Part shown: positions 34,771-44,559 of the stretch, in pieces
Layout: the number at the start of each line of letters is the position of its first letter
Numbering within the stretch: the stretch's first letter is position 1
Assembly: GCF_042477335.2 (NCBI RefSeq)
Contig: NC_091245.1
Span: 87,024,501-87,088,500, forward strand
Length of the DNA: 64,000 bases
Direction of reading: 5' to 3'
DNA from: Ovis canadensis
Taxonomy: Eukaryota; Chordata; Mammalia; Artiodactyla; Bovidae
Position numbers and translations under genes: made by a program
The notes under the pieces: generated by a model
Seen by the model: the letters and a program-made list of their open reading frames with translations, nothing else
The model's database searches: none
Told to the model about the DNA's origin: nothing

Positions 34771-36797
34771 AAAGGAGAAAAGGAAAGATACACCCATTTG
34801 AATGCAGAGTTCCAAAGGATAGCAAGGAGAGATAAGAAAGCCTTCCTCAGCAATCAATGCAAAGAAATAGAGGGAAACAACAGAATGGGAAAGAACAGAG
34901 ATCTCTTCAAGAATATTAGAGATACTAAGGGATTACAAATAGCTGTGAAAAGAAGAGAAGTGAAAAGCAAGGGAGAAAAGGAAAGATATAAGCATCTGAA
35001 TGCAGTTTCAAAGAATAGCAAGGAGAGATAAGAAAGCCTTCCTCAGCGATCAATGCAAAAAAAATAGAGGAAAACAACAGAATGGGAAAGACTAGAGATC
35101 TCTTCAAGAAAATTAGAGATACCAAGGGACCATTTCATGCAAAATGGGCTTGATAAAGGACAGAAATGGTATGGACCTAACAGAAGCAGAAGATATTAAG
35201 AAGAGGTGGCAAGAATACACAGAAGAACTGTACAAAAAGGTCTTCATGACCCAGATAATCACGATGGTGTGATCACTCACCTAGAGCCAGACATCCTGGA
35301 ATGTGAAGTCAAGTGGGCCTTAGAAAGCATCACTACGAACAAAGCTAGTGGAGGTGATGGAATTCCAGTGGAGCTATTTCAAAACCTGAAAGATGATGCT
35401 GTGAAAGTGCTGCACTCAATATGCCAGCAAATTTGGAAAACTCAGCAGTGGCCACAGGACTGGAAATGGCCAGTTTTCATTCCAATCCCCCCAAAAGGCA
35501 AAGTCAAAGAATGCTCAAACTACCGCACTATTGCACTCATCTCACACTCTAGTAAAATAATGCTCAAAATTCTCCAAGCCAGGCTTCAGCAATATGTGAA
35601 CCATGGACTTCCAGGTGTTCAAGCTGGTTTTAGAAAAGGCAGAGGAACCAGAGATCAAATTGCCAACATCTGTTGGATCATCGAAAAAGCAAGAGAGTTC
35701 CAGAAAAACATCTATTTCTGCTTTATTGACTATGCCAAAGCCTTTGACTGTGTGGATCACAACAAACTGAAAAATTCTGAAAGAGATCCACATACATTGC
35801 TGCCTCCTGAGAAATCTGTAGGCAGGTCAAGAAGCAACAGTTAGAACTGGTCATGGAAGAACAGACTGGTTCCGAATCGGGGAAGGAGTACTGTTAAGGC
35901 TGTATATTGTCATCGAGCTTATTTAACTTATATGCAGAGTACATCATGAGAAATGCTGGACTAGATGAAGCACATCCTGGAATCAAGATTACCGGGAGAA
36001 ATACCAATAACCTCAGACATGCAGATGACGCCACCCTTATGGCAGAAAGTGAAGAGGAACTAAAAAGCCTCTTGATGAAAGTGAAAGAGGAGAGTGAAAA
36101 AGTTGGCTTAAAACTCAACATTCAGAAAATGAAGATCATTGCATCTAGGTCCATCACTTCATGGGAAACAGATGGGGAAACAGTGGAAACAGTGGTGGAC
36201 TATTTGGGGGGGGGCTCCAAAATCACTATAGATGGTGATTGCAGCCATGAAATTAAAAGATGCTTGCTCCTTGGAAGAAAAATTATGACCAACCTAGACA
36301 GCATATTAAAAAGCAGAAGAAGAAAAAAAAAAAAGCAGAGACATTACTTTGCCAACAAAGGTCTGTCTAGTCAAAGCTATGGCTTTTCCAGTCACGTGTG
36401 GATGTGAGAGTTGGACTATAAAGAAAGCTGAGCGCCAAAGAATTGATGCTTTTGAACTATGGCTCTTGAGAGTCCCTTGGACAGCAAGGAGATCCAACCA
36501 GTCAATCCTAAAGGAAATCAATCCCGAATATTCATTGGAAGGACTGATGCTGAAGCTGAAACTCCAATACTTTGGCCACCTGATTCGAAGAACTGACTCA
36601 TTTGAAAAAACCCTGATGCTGGGAAAGATTGAAGACTAGAGGAGAAGGGGACAACAGAGGACGAGATAGTTGTATGGCATCACCGACTCAATGATCATGA
36701 GTTTGAGTAAGCTCCGGGAGTTGGTGATGGACAGGGAAGTCTGGCGTGCTGCAGTCCATGGGGTTGGACACGACTGAGCGACTGAACTGAACTGAAC
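34771..36797 (+). mobile_element. BovB LINE with internal tandem duplication
   Basis: 5'-truncated copy ending in ACTGAACTGAACTGAA. A likely imperfect target repeat CAGGGC flanks it (34763 and 36798). About 160 bp near its start (GGAGAAAAGGAAAGATA to AAGAAAATTAGAGATAC) occur twice, at about 34772-34929 and 34973-35130. The frame at 35206-35844 reads through KASGGDGIPVELFQN, AGFRKGRGTRDQIAN and FIDYAKAFDCVD. The catalytic YADD is HADD here (NLRHADDATLM), so the enzyme would be dead even without the frame breaks. Confidence 0.95.
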
Positions 36798-36901
36798 CAG
36801 GGCCCTTGGTTCCCCTCCGAACCACGTGAGGGCAGCAAAGTGCACACTCGGAGAGGGCCGGTGCTTGGTGGTTCCTCCCAGAAGTCTCAGTGGCCGGGGG
36901 C

Positions 36902-36907
36902 TATAAA
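36902..36907 (+). promoter_or_regulatory. SCARNA2: TATA box of SCARNA2
   Basis: TATAAA lies about 30 bases before the inferred SCARNA2 5' end. It fits SCARNA2 being an independently transcribed scaRNA rather than intron-hosted. The block from about 36840 is GC-rich and free of repeats. Confidence 0.6.
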
Positions 36908-36935
36908 GGTGGATGCGAACTTCCGCTCCTTCACC

Positions 36936-37358
36936 GGAGGGAGAGCGGGCTGGAAGTGAGGTGGCAGTGAATTGCTGTGTGGTGTTGTGTGTGTGGGGGT
37001 GGGGGGTGCGCGTGTAGGCCGAGTGTGTGAGTGGATGCGTGAATGTCTGAGTGGGTGCGTGAATGTGTGAGTGCGTGCGCCCGCCCCTGCACCCCTCCCC
37101 CGGCCTACACGTTGATCTTATTTGATCGGGTTGGGACTCCAGCCCCGCCGGGCCGACTCGAAATGAAAAGCTTCCCTCCTGCGAAGCCCTTTCTCGGGGC
37201 GCTGTGCAGCGAGGCCCCTTGGGCGGTGGCAACGCCGTGGCCCCGGAGGTTCCGGAGCCGGTCCTGTGGGGCCCGGCGCTCAGAAGTGATGAATTGATCA
37301 GATAGACGAGGCCGGGCTTGTCCCGCGCCATTGATTATCGAGGCGATTCTGATCTGAG
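36936..37358 (+). ncRNA. SCARNA2: SCARNA2, C/D-type small Cajal body RNA guiding U2 2'-O-methylation
   Basis: SCARNA2 guides methylation of U2 snRNA at G25 and C61 in Cajal bodies. Two guide units are visible. Unit 1: TTGATCTTA (37112-37120) is complementary to U2 22-30. The base pairing with G25 (C at 37117) is exactly five bases before a D-like box TTGA (37122-37125). Unit 2: a C box GTGATGA (37286-37292) is followed by ATCAGATA, complementary to U2 58-65, whose G is opposite C61. The 3' terminal D box is CTGA at 37349-37352 or 37354-37357. A long GT-rich internal stretch (36980-37080) is typical of this RNA. It lies between TMEM167B and CFAP276, as I recall for human. The 5' end (about 36930-36945) is estimated from the TATA box and the usual length of about 420 nt; the 3' end from the last D box. 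Long open frames here, mostly antisense, are GC-driven shadows. Confidence 0.88.
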
Positions 37359-37647
37359 CCCGGCCCCAGGGCACGACCGCCCGTGGCGTTGATAGCGGGC
37401 TGGGGTCTTTGGCGGGCTAGCCGTCGAACTAGCCGTCGCCCCGCCCGCAGGTGCTGAAGCTGAAAGGGGACAGAGACCTTGTTCTCTGCTGCAGTTTTAC
37501 TTTTCTAGGTGCCTTTTTTTTTTTTTCCTTCTTTCTTTAAGCCCGCCTTGTCATCATGACTTGCGTGTGATACCAACACTGGTGCCCTCTATCTAAAGAC
37601 ACTATACAGCGCCTGCCCGTGAAGGCATGTAGATGTATACGCATGTC

Positions 37648-37846
37648 TGAAGTGAAGTGAAGTCGCTCGGTCGTGTCCGACTCTTTGCTGTCCCATGGAA
37701 TATAGTCTACCAGCTTCTCTGTTCGTGGGATTTTCCAGGCAAGAGTACTGGAATGGGTTGCCATTTCCTTCTCCAGGGGATATTCCTGACCCAGGGATCG
37801 AACCCAGGTCTCCTGCATTGAAGGCAGACGCTTTACCTTCTGAGCC
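37648..37846 (-). mobile_element. Bov-tA SINE
   Basis: Reverse copy from GTGAAGTGAAGTCGCTCGGT to CTTTACCTTCTGAGCC. Confidence 0.92.
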
Positions 37847-37856
37847 TGTGTATATA

Positions 37857-38064
37857 AGGGCTTCCCAAGTGGCTCAGTGGTAAAGAATTCGTCTGCAGTG
37901 CAGGAGCCTCTGATTCGATCCCTGGGTTGGGAAGATCCCCTGGAGAAGGAAATGGCAACCCACCCCAGTATTTTTCCCTGAAGAATCCCATGGACAGAGG
38001 TGCCTGGTGGGCTACAGTACATGGGGTGGGAAAGAGTAGGACATAATTTAGTGACCAAACAACA
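37857..38064 (+). mobile_element. Bov-tA SINE
   Basis: Forward copy (AAGGGCTTCCCAAGTGGCTC to TTAGTGACCAAACAACAA), head to head with the reverse copy that ends 10 bases before it. Confidence 0.92.
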
Positions 38065-39185
38065 ATATGTGTGTATATATCCATAAGAGAACTTGGAAAG
38101 CTTGTAAGAATTCAGATTCCAGGGACCCACACCAGATTTACTGAATTATAATTATCAGAGTGGTCTAGAAATCAGGATTATTTAAAGCCTCCATGCATGG
38201 ATCACAGTAATAAATTTTTTGATGTTCAATATCAACTTGCATGAGGTGATTATCCAGAGAGTCACGCCTCTCTGCTGCTTTCAGCCCTTCTAAATAATGA
38301 GAACTGAAAATATTGCCACTTAGCAGTAAACACTATGAATAAACTGGAGTATCTCTGTAGAAGAGGGACTGTTAGTTTGGTGGAATTTAAGGACCCTGCA
38401 TTTGAGTACCAAATGGAAGCCTTTCATGTCTGATTTATTCAACAGTGCATATGCTGTCCAAGTTTAGAAATGGGAACTTAATTGTACAATATTCTAAAGG
38501 GTCTGTCATTTCTTGCTCATTCTGACAGCAGGTTCCTGTGAGTGGCTTGTAATTTTAGAAACCACATTAATGCATTAGTTTTTAGGTACATTCAGACCCT
38601 AGGATCAGATTGTTAAGCTCTAAGAATCAGGGGCTATAAGTCTAGGCAACAAAAAAAGAATTGACTCCCAGGCAAGGAGACAGCAGAGTTAAGAGAATGA
38701 ACAATGGAAAGGAAGAAGGACCAGGGAGACTGAGCTCTCATGGAGAAGGAGAGCCCAGAAAATGACTAAATCCAGAAGGTCTGAAATCTGTTAAGTGTGA
38801 CCTCTGCATAAATATTAATGCTACAAAGAGCTACTACAGTTAGTGTCTCTACGTTCATTGAGAGAATGGATAATGCCCATTCTTGTCTCCCTAACAATTA
38901 GCTCAGCACCTGACAAAAAGTTTTCAGGAAAGGTTGAATGGCTATATATCTGTATGGTTGGAATGACTCCAGTTTACAAAATGTGAATACCTGTCTCCTG
39001 CCAAAAGCAGTGCTGTTCTGTCCTAAATCCTTATCTTTTCAGCAGGATGACTCCGAATTGCAAATATTGCCCAATAGGATTAGTTTCTAGAAGTTGAGAA
39101 ACTTCCATATTTTAAGAGTAGTCAAGTGGCAACTTGTAGTCCGCGGGTAACAGATACTCCAGGCTTCAACTTACACACAAATCTA
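38065..39185. other. Intergenic sequence downstream of SCARNA2 and CFAP276
   Basis: AT-rich unique sequence with no gene or clear repeat recognised. Confidence 0.45.
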
Positions 39186-39191
39186 TTTAAT
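39186..39191 (-). terminator. CFAP276: Possible polyadenylation signal (ATTAAA) of CFAP276
   Basis: ATTAAA on the minus strand about 40 bases after the CFAP276 stop codon, the expected place for a short 3' UTR. Confidence 0.4.
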
Positions 39192-39230
39192 GGAGGTGGT
39201 CGGCGGGATGTTCCAGGGGCCTGTCAACAC

Positions 39231-39301
39231 TTAGGTGGAGAAGAAGCCACCATCAGTCTTTCGGGAGTACCCTCCATTGGTGGCTGCAGTGTGAGGGGAC
39301 A
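39231..39301 (-). CDS. CFAP276: CFAP276 coding exon 5 (terminal)
   Basis: Acceptor TTTTCTCCACAG. Encodes [23 protein letters not shown] and the TAA stop at 39231-39233. Confidence 0.95.
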
Positions 39302-42300
39302 CTGTGGAGAAAAGAAGGAGGAATGGGCTGTGAATTTAAGATCTGTTGCCTCTTCTGGGAATTTGTCACCCATACTTTCATGAGGACCGTGGAGAAGGTT
39401 CTAACAGCTGGGGAAGCACAGAAGACTGATGGGAGGTAGCTATAGGTCTTTTCCCAGGTTTCTGTCCTTTGCTGAAAATTCTTGTCCATTATAGACCTAA
39501 GGCTAAGGCAGAGGCTCTGAAACTGAATTCATTTCCTGGCCCTATAGTCAGTATGTCCCCTGGATTAGTCTGATATGTGCCAGATTCAGTTATCCCTCAT
39601 GTTCCCTAATAGCCAGCCACCTCAACTCCCTGATTCCTGTGTCCATTGAGAAAAACTTGCACCACCCATCTGCCTCCCATGCCTCAGTCTTCTAACCCTT
39701 ACCTATGGATCCCTGTATGCTGTGAATAGACTCCTTCTTAGGGTTGATCCAGTGTCTGATGTTAGCTCTGGAAGTGATGGGGGATGGTTGGGGAGGGGGC
39801 AAAAATTCTCCAGGGAATTGGGTCTTGATTCTGGAAGATGATGTGGGAAGAATAGGGGAGAATGAAATCAATCAAGAGAAGAAGGGAAGGAGGGAAGGAG
39901 TTGCATGCAACCTCAAAAATATAGCAACCAAAGGCCCTTTCTAGCCTCTCGAATTAACCAAATGTTTTATTATACAGATGAGCATAATTTTGGAAGATCT
40001 TCATTTTAGAAAAAAATCCACAGAAATTGTATTACAGAAGTAAAAAAATGAAAAAATCTATACAAATAGGAACCTATCGATTATTTCCCAGGTGACAGTT
40101 TACCTTACTTAATTGGATGGCATTGTTCTTAGGGAGAGGCTCTGCCTCCACCACTTACCCGTGGGTATCCTGGATGGTCTCCTGGTGTGTGAGTATCTCA
40201 CTCTTGTTCTTGAATGTCCCTGTGTGGTGGTTGTACAAGGCCGCTAAGCGGAAATCCAGGTCATCCTTCGGCATCTACAGAGGAAGCCAACCCCCTCAGG
40301 GTTAACTTGCCACTGTGCACCCATTCTAGTTGGGTTCTATTGGGTTCTGCTCTTCTCCCAAAGCACAGTGAACCCTTTTGGGGCCTGAGACCCACCGGCT
40401 CTTTACACACCAAAGTACTGTACAGGCTGACTTCTTAAATCTTGTCCATACAGAATTGTCTCGTGCTTAAGTCTAAGGAGTGGGAAGCTCTCCCGGAGAC
40501 ATGGGAACCTCTTGAGCTTAATGGGCCTTACCTCATTCATGGTTATAATGAGAAGTCTAGTGAGAAAATGATTTCCTCCAAATAATTAACTGCAGCAAAA
40601 CTCAAGCCTTTTGCCTTCCCAGAGGCCTGATAAGTTGGTATTTGGTTTTAGATTTGATAGGATCTTGGATTGGGGGCAAGATAAAGCTGCTAAAGCAGTC
40701 AGGGACAGACTGCCTTTCAAAAAGAATAGTCATTAGTCCTAAGTGGATATAATGAGAAATATCATTTCAATGCTAGGTACCTCTGAATAAAAAAAACAAA
40801 CATCCCGTTTCATGGAGGTAATTGTGGGAGTTGAGCTGAGTCGACACCAGGGTTCCTGTTGCTGAGCAAGGTGAGTTGGGTTCTTATATGGCAGTTTCTG
40901 CAAAAGAAACCACACCCACACCTGGTTACCAAAGGCCTTGCTGATGTGGTAGCATCAGTGACATCCATCCCCTCCTGCCATTCCATTTTAATTGAATCGA
41001 GACATCTAAACGAGAAGGATGATATGGGGCAAGCCTCCCAGCCTTTTGACCCCCCTAAGTTTTCTCTTAGAACTGATAGAAATGGGCTGGGAAGACAGGG
41101 AATGGGGTGAAGTGGGACATGAAGTGAAGGATGGGGAGCAGACAGGCAAGAGGAGCTCAGGTTCAGAAGTGCTGAGTTTGAAGAAGAGGTAAGATATTCT
41201 AACACAATATGCAGTTGTTGGAGTAACAGCTGAAGCCTCCCAAAAAGAATCTGACTAAAAAGGAAGAGGTGATTCATGAGGACTGCACAATATTATAATG
41301 GGGTTGGCTGGGGGCAGTCACAGACAAGAGAATCGGGAGAGGAGAATCAGGAGAGAACAGTGTCTAGACAGGTAGGAAAAATTTTTCGGTAAGCAAGGAA
41401 GGGTCATTGTTTCTGTGGGAATGTCAAAAAATTCACTGAATGTTCGGTTCTCTCATTAAAACCCCCCAAGTATGAATATGAAAAGCACATAGCTGATTTC
41501 TTCATTACATGTAAAATGCCATGTTGCTCACCACTGTGTCCCCAGTACCCAGCACAGTGACCTAAAACATGGTGTTCTAAAATGAGATGCTAATTGAATC
41601 AATGACTGAATTCCAGTGAGGACAACTACAACCTAGTAGAACTCTCATTCATCCTATCTGATGTTGGAACCTTCTTCATCCCCGGTATATGACACAGTGC
41701 TGTGTGACTCAGCTCAATCAGGCATTAATTGAATGGTATGGACCAGGCACTATGTTATCACCAAGAAAGATGAAAAGGAGATGGGAATATTACATATGAT
41801 GCAAGCACAGGTAGCTCTTCCAGTCCTCCAAGGCTGCATAAGCCTCATCATCTCTATAAGCAGAAGGGTGAGATGGTCTTTCACTGAGAAAATCAGGCCT
41901 GTCAAGCATGAGCTGCCATCTTCACTATCCATTTTCCTTTCATTTCAGAGAAAGGGAAGTCCCTTTTATTCAAGAATAACTCTTCCTGATGAGATGGATG
42001 AAACTGGAGCCGATTATACAGAGTGAAGTAAGCCAGAAAGAAAAACACCAATACAGTATACTAACACATATATATGGAATTTAGAAAGATGGCAATGATG
42101 ACCCTGTATGCAAGACAGCAAAAAAGACACAGATGTGTATAGGGGACTTTTGGACTCAGAGGGAGAGGGAGAGGGAGAGGGTGGGATGATTTGGGAGAAT
42201 GGCATTGAAACATGTATACTATCATGTAAGAATCGAATCACCAGTCTATGTCCGATGCAGGATACAGCATGCTTGGGGCTGGTGCACGGGGATGACCCAG

Positions 42301-43795
42301 AGGGATGTTGTGGGAAGGGAGGTGGGAGGGGGGTTCATGTTTGGGATTGCATGTACACCTGTGGTGGATTCATGTCAATGTATGGCAAAACCAATACAGT
42401 ATTGTAAAGTAAAATAAAGTAAAAATAAAATTTTTTTTTTTTAAAGAATAACTCTTCCTTCCTGAGCCCAGCCCTTCCTGGTATTTTAGGGACCTGTGCT
42501 ATCCTGGCATCTCCTGTACCCAGCATCTCATCCTTTCGTCACTGTCTGGCTCCCTCCTTAAGAGTCAACACATACTACTCTCCACTTTCTCTCCCACCCC
42601 CTTTCCGTCCCCTTTCCATTCCAATATAGTCTGACCTCTGCCTCAAGCATCCACTGAAACTACTCTTGCTAACGACCTTTGTGGTTAGGTCAAATGGATC
42701 ATTTCCAGAGCTGATCTTATCTGACCTCGGTGGTTTCTGGCGCCATAACTCTGGATTCCACGAAATGTTCTCTCCATCCTTCATGGGTCTAGCTCCTCCT
42801 GGTTTTTCTTCTGCATCTGGCTGTTATTTCTCAGCTTCCTTCTCAGCTCTGTTTCTCTCTCTGCCCCTAAGTGGGATTCTCCAGGGGTTTCATTTCTGCC
42901 TTTCTGACTCTCACATTCACTGGGTGAGCTCATTCCCTCCTTTGGCTTCAAGCACCACTATATGAATACCGTGGCTTCCACACATCGTCAACCCACACCC
43001 CTAACCGTGTTGTCTACTCTTCATCTCCACAGAAGTGTCCCACAGGCACCAAAAAACAACAGCAACATCACTGATCTCAACGGCATTCTCCCCAAACCTG
43101 CTTTTCCCGGACACCTCATTCAGTAAATGGTATCAGCTAAGCCCTCAGAAACCTAGGAGCCCTCCTAGATGGGCCACTCTCTTGGGCCCATATCCAGTCA
43201 GCCACAAAGCCCCATCAGTCCTGCCCTTTGCATCTTACCGCCACCCCCTGCATCACTGCTTTAGGGTCCATTACTCCTCCTGGATCATCATGAAACACGC
43301 ATAGATACACAAACACATTCCAACATGAATCAAAGACAGATGCATAAAGCATGACCTGGTGTTTGATACCTCTTTCCCACTCTATATACCTCACGTCTCT
43401 TTATAGAAGAGTTTCCCAAATAGGGCAAAGCGTTGCTTGGTGGAATCTGGGCCTGTGCAAGCCCCGCCATACCAATCATTGCTTAGGTCCGCAAGTGCCC
43501 CTTGTTCCTCTGGACTAGAGCGCCACTTCCCTCTGCTCAAAAGCACCTGTGAAAGGTGGGGAGACCTGAAAATGGGATCATGGAGGTAGGCAGAAAACAG
43601 ACCTCTCCCGTACCTGACTCAGTGTCCTCACCAGAGTTAAGTTACCACTTCCGGTCAGGCAGACAGAAGAGTGAGGTCGACCTTACTGGGTACCTGCGTA
43701 AGAAACCTCAGTACCTTGGAAGCCCGCGACTTTCCCAAGTAGGAATCATCTTTATCCAACGCAGGGTTCTGGAAAGGGTCTCGGGTGAGAGGCAT
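39231..43795 (-). CDS. CFAP276: CFAP276 (C1orf194 homologue), ciliary microtubule inner protein, five coding exons
   Basis: CFAP276 is a protein of the doublet microtubule lumen in motile cilia and sperm tails. Minus-strand coding exons are 43715-43795, 40781-40897, 40159-40274, 39703-39830 and 39231-39301: 513 nt, 170 residues plus stop (169 recalled for human). All introns are GT-AG and phases fit. The product begins [20 protein letters not shown], continues [18 protein letters not shown], then [20 protein letters not shown], then [19 protein letters not shown], and ends [22 protein letters not shown]. There are no membrane segments or enzyme motifs, as expected for a short structural protein. 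Exon 2 ends DVCFFYSE where human, as I recall it, has DAYYFDPE, and exon 4 differs in a Pro-rich stretch. The promoter carries a perfect RFX X-box. Divergent neighbour of ELAPOR1. Intact. Confidence 0.95.
39703..39830 (-). CDS. CFAP276: CFAP276 coding exon 4
   Basis: Acceptor CATCTTCCAG. Completes a Gly codon and encodes [14 protein letters not shown] through IHSIQGSI plus one base. Donor GTAAGG. 128 nt. Confidence 0.94.
40159..40274 (-). CDS. CFAP276: CFAP276 coding exon 3
   Basis: Acceptor ends CTGTAG. Encodes [19 protein letters not shown] through ETIQDTH plus two bases. Donor GTAAGT. 116 nt, phase 2. Confidence 0.95.
40781..40897 (-). CDS. CFAP276: CFAP276 coding exon 2
   Basis: Acceptor TTTCTTTTGCAG. 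39 codons, [10 protein letters not shown] through FFYSE. Donor GTACCT, again GTAC rather than GTAAG or GTGAG. Open frames extending past either splice site are read-through artefacts. Confidence 0.95.
41470..41640 (+). repeat. L2 LINE 3' end fragment in CFAP276 intron 1
   Basis: L2-type text: CACTGTGTCCCCAGTACCCA then GCACAGTGACCTAAAACATG. Confidence 0.6.
41988..42443 (+). mobile_element. L1 LINE, 3' end, ruminant type
   Basis: 3' UTR of a bovine-type L1 (GATGGATGAAACTGGAGCCG, GTATGGCAAAACCAATACAG) with an A/T-rich tail. A 16-bp perfect target repeat AAGAATAACTCTTCCT lies at 41972-41987 and 42444-42459. It contains a short GAGAGG array near 42160-42180. Fairly recent, as the repeats are identical. 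Confidence 0.93.
42600..43300 (+). repeat. L2 LINE ORF2 and 3' fragment
   Basis: The order of phrases follows L2: CTACTCTTGCTAACGACCTT, GAGCTGATCTTATCTGACCT, AAGTGTCCCACAGGCACC, TCCCCAAACCTGC, CCATATCCAGTCAGCCACAA. The open frames at 42666-42965 and 43035-43304 are remnants of this old LINE, not host genes. Confidence 0.75.
43715..43795 (-). CDS. CFAP276: CFAP276 coding exon 1
   Basis: 27 codons, MPLTRDPFQ through KSRASK, ending in phase 0 at an unusual but valid GTACTG donor (43709-43714). The start matches the remembered human N-terminus MPSTRDPFQQP. Confidence 0.93.
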
Positions 43796-43906
43796 GATAA
43801 AACACCGAGCGAGGCGCTTTTAAGAGGGATGAGAGACCCGCGCAGCCGCACACAACCTAGCACGCGGAGGAGCCCGGGTCCCAATTGTTTGGAACGCCCA
43901 ATTTCA

Positions 43907-43919
43907 GTTGCCAGGCAAC
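43907..43919 (-). promoter_or_regulatory. CFAP276: RFX X-box in the CFAP276 promoter
   Basis: GTTGCCAGGCAAC is a perfect palindromic X-box, two GTTGCC half-sites with a one-base spacer. It lies 112 bp upstream of the CFAP276 start codon. RFX factors drive ciliary genes through such sites, so its presence agrees with CFAP276 being a motile-cilium gene. A CCAATTG lies 20 bp away at about 43881. Confidence 0.8.
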
Positions 43920-43960
43920 TGCTCGGCCTTCTGTGACTAAGGCGAATTCCCTCCGAGAAG

Positions 43961-43975
43961 GGCGCCACCTGGCGG
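43961..43975 (-). promoter_or_regulatory. CTCF-type motif, reverse
   Basis: The minus strand reads CCGCCAGGTGGCGCC, matching the CTCF core apart from G for A at its third position, a common variant. It lies in CpG-rich DNA between CFAP276 and ELAPOR1. Confidence 0.6.
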
Positions 43976-44559
43976 TCTCCTGGCGTCACCTCGGGAAGAA
44001 GCTACTGGGAACACAGAGGGGAAGGAGTCGCCGGGTGTACTCGGGAGCCCTGGATTTGCACTCGCGAGCCGTCGGTGAAAAACGCTAGCCTCCCATCGTA
44101 CAGATCTTCTGCAAAAGACTTCAGTTTAGGAAAGAATTCATAAAAGATAGCCAGCCCTGAAATGTCCTTCTCCTTGGAATCTTACGAAAGGATTTCTCAG
44201 AGCGATGACAGAAGAGTCCAGGTGTGTTTGGAAAATTGCCCAGCTAAGGCTAACTCTCCTTGCTTAAACTCGGCTTGACTATGTGAGTCCCATGGTTTCG
44301 CATAGGACTGGTTGTAAATTCACAAATGGGTTTGGTGTGGTGGAAATAAGACCTCCAGAAGCAGCTGTTACAGTAGGTAACAGCTAGGTAACAGCTGCCC
44401 GGGCCAGTCTTCCAGGCTATAATCCCTGGAGGAGAGACATCATAGCGGTCATTTTTCTGTTGCTTTTAACAAGATGCTTAATAAGTATATGTAGAACGCC
44501 ACGTCTGCAAAATTAGTGATGCTCGTAGGTATCCGATGGCCCGAAATAATGAATTTGGT

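Noticed and set aside
36636-37331. 231-codon minus-strand open frame
   Set aside because: It is antisense to SCARNA2 and starts in BovB tail sequence. Its composition is driven by the GC- and GT-rich RNA gene and it has no family features.
42666-43304. Two Ser/Pro-rich frames as a secreted host protein
   Set aside because: The nucleotide text follows the L2 LINE in order, so these are old LINE remains.
43556-43936. 126-codon plus-strand frame
   Set aside because: It lies antisense over CFAP276 exon 1 and its promoter, and has no recognisable domain.
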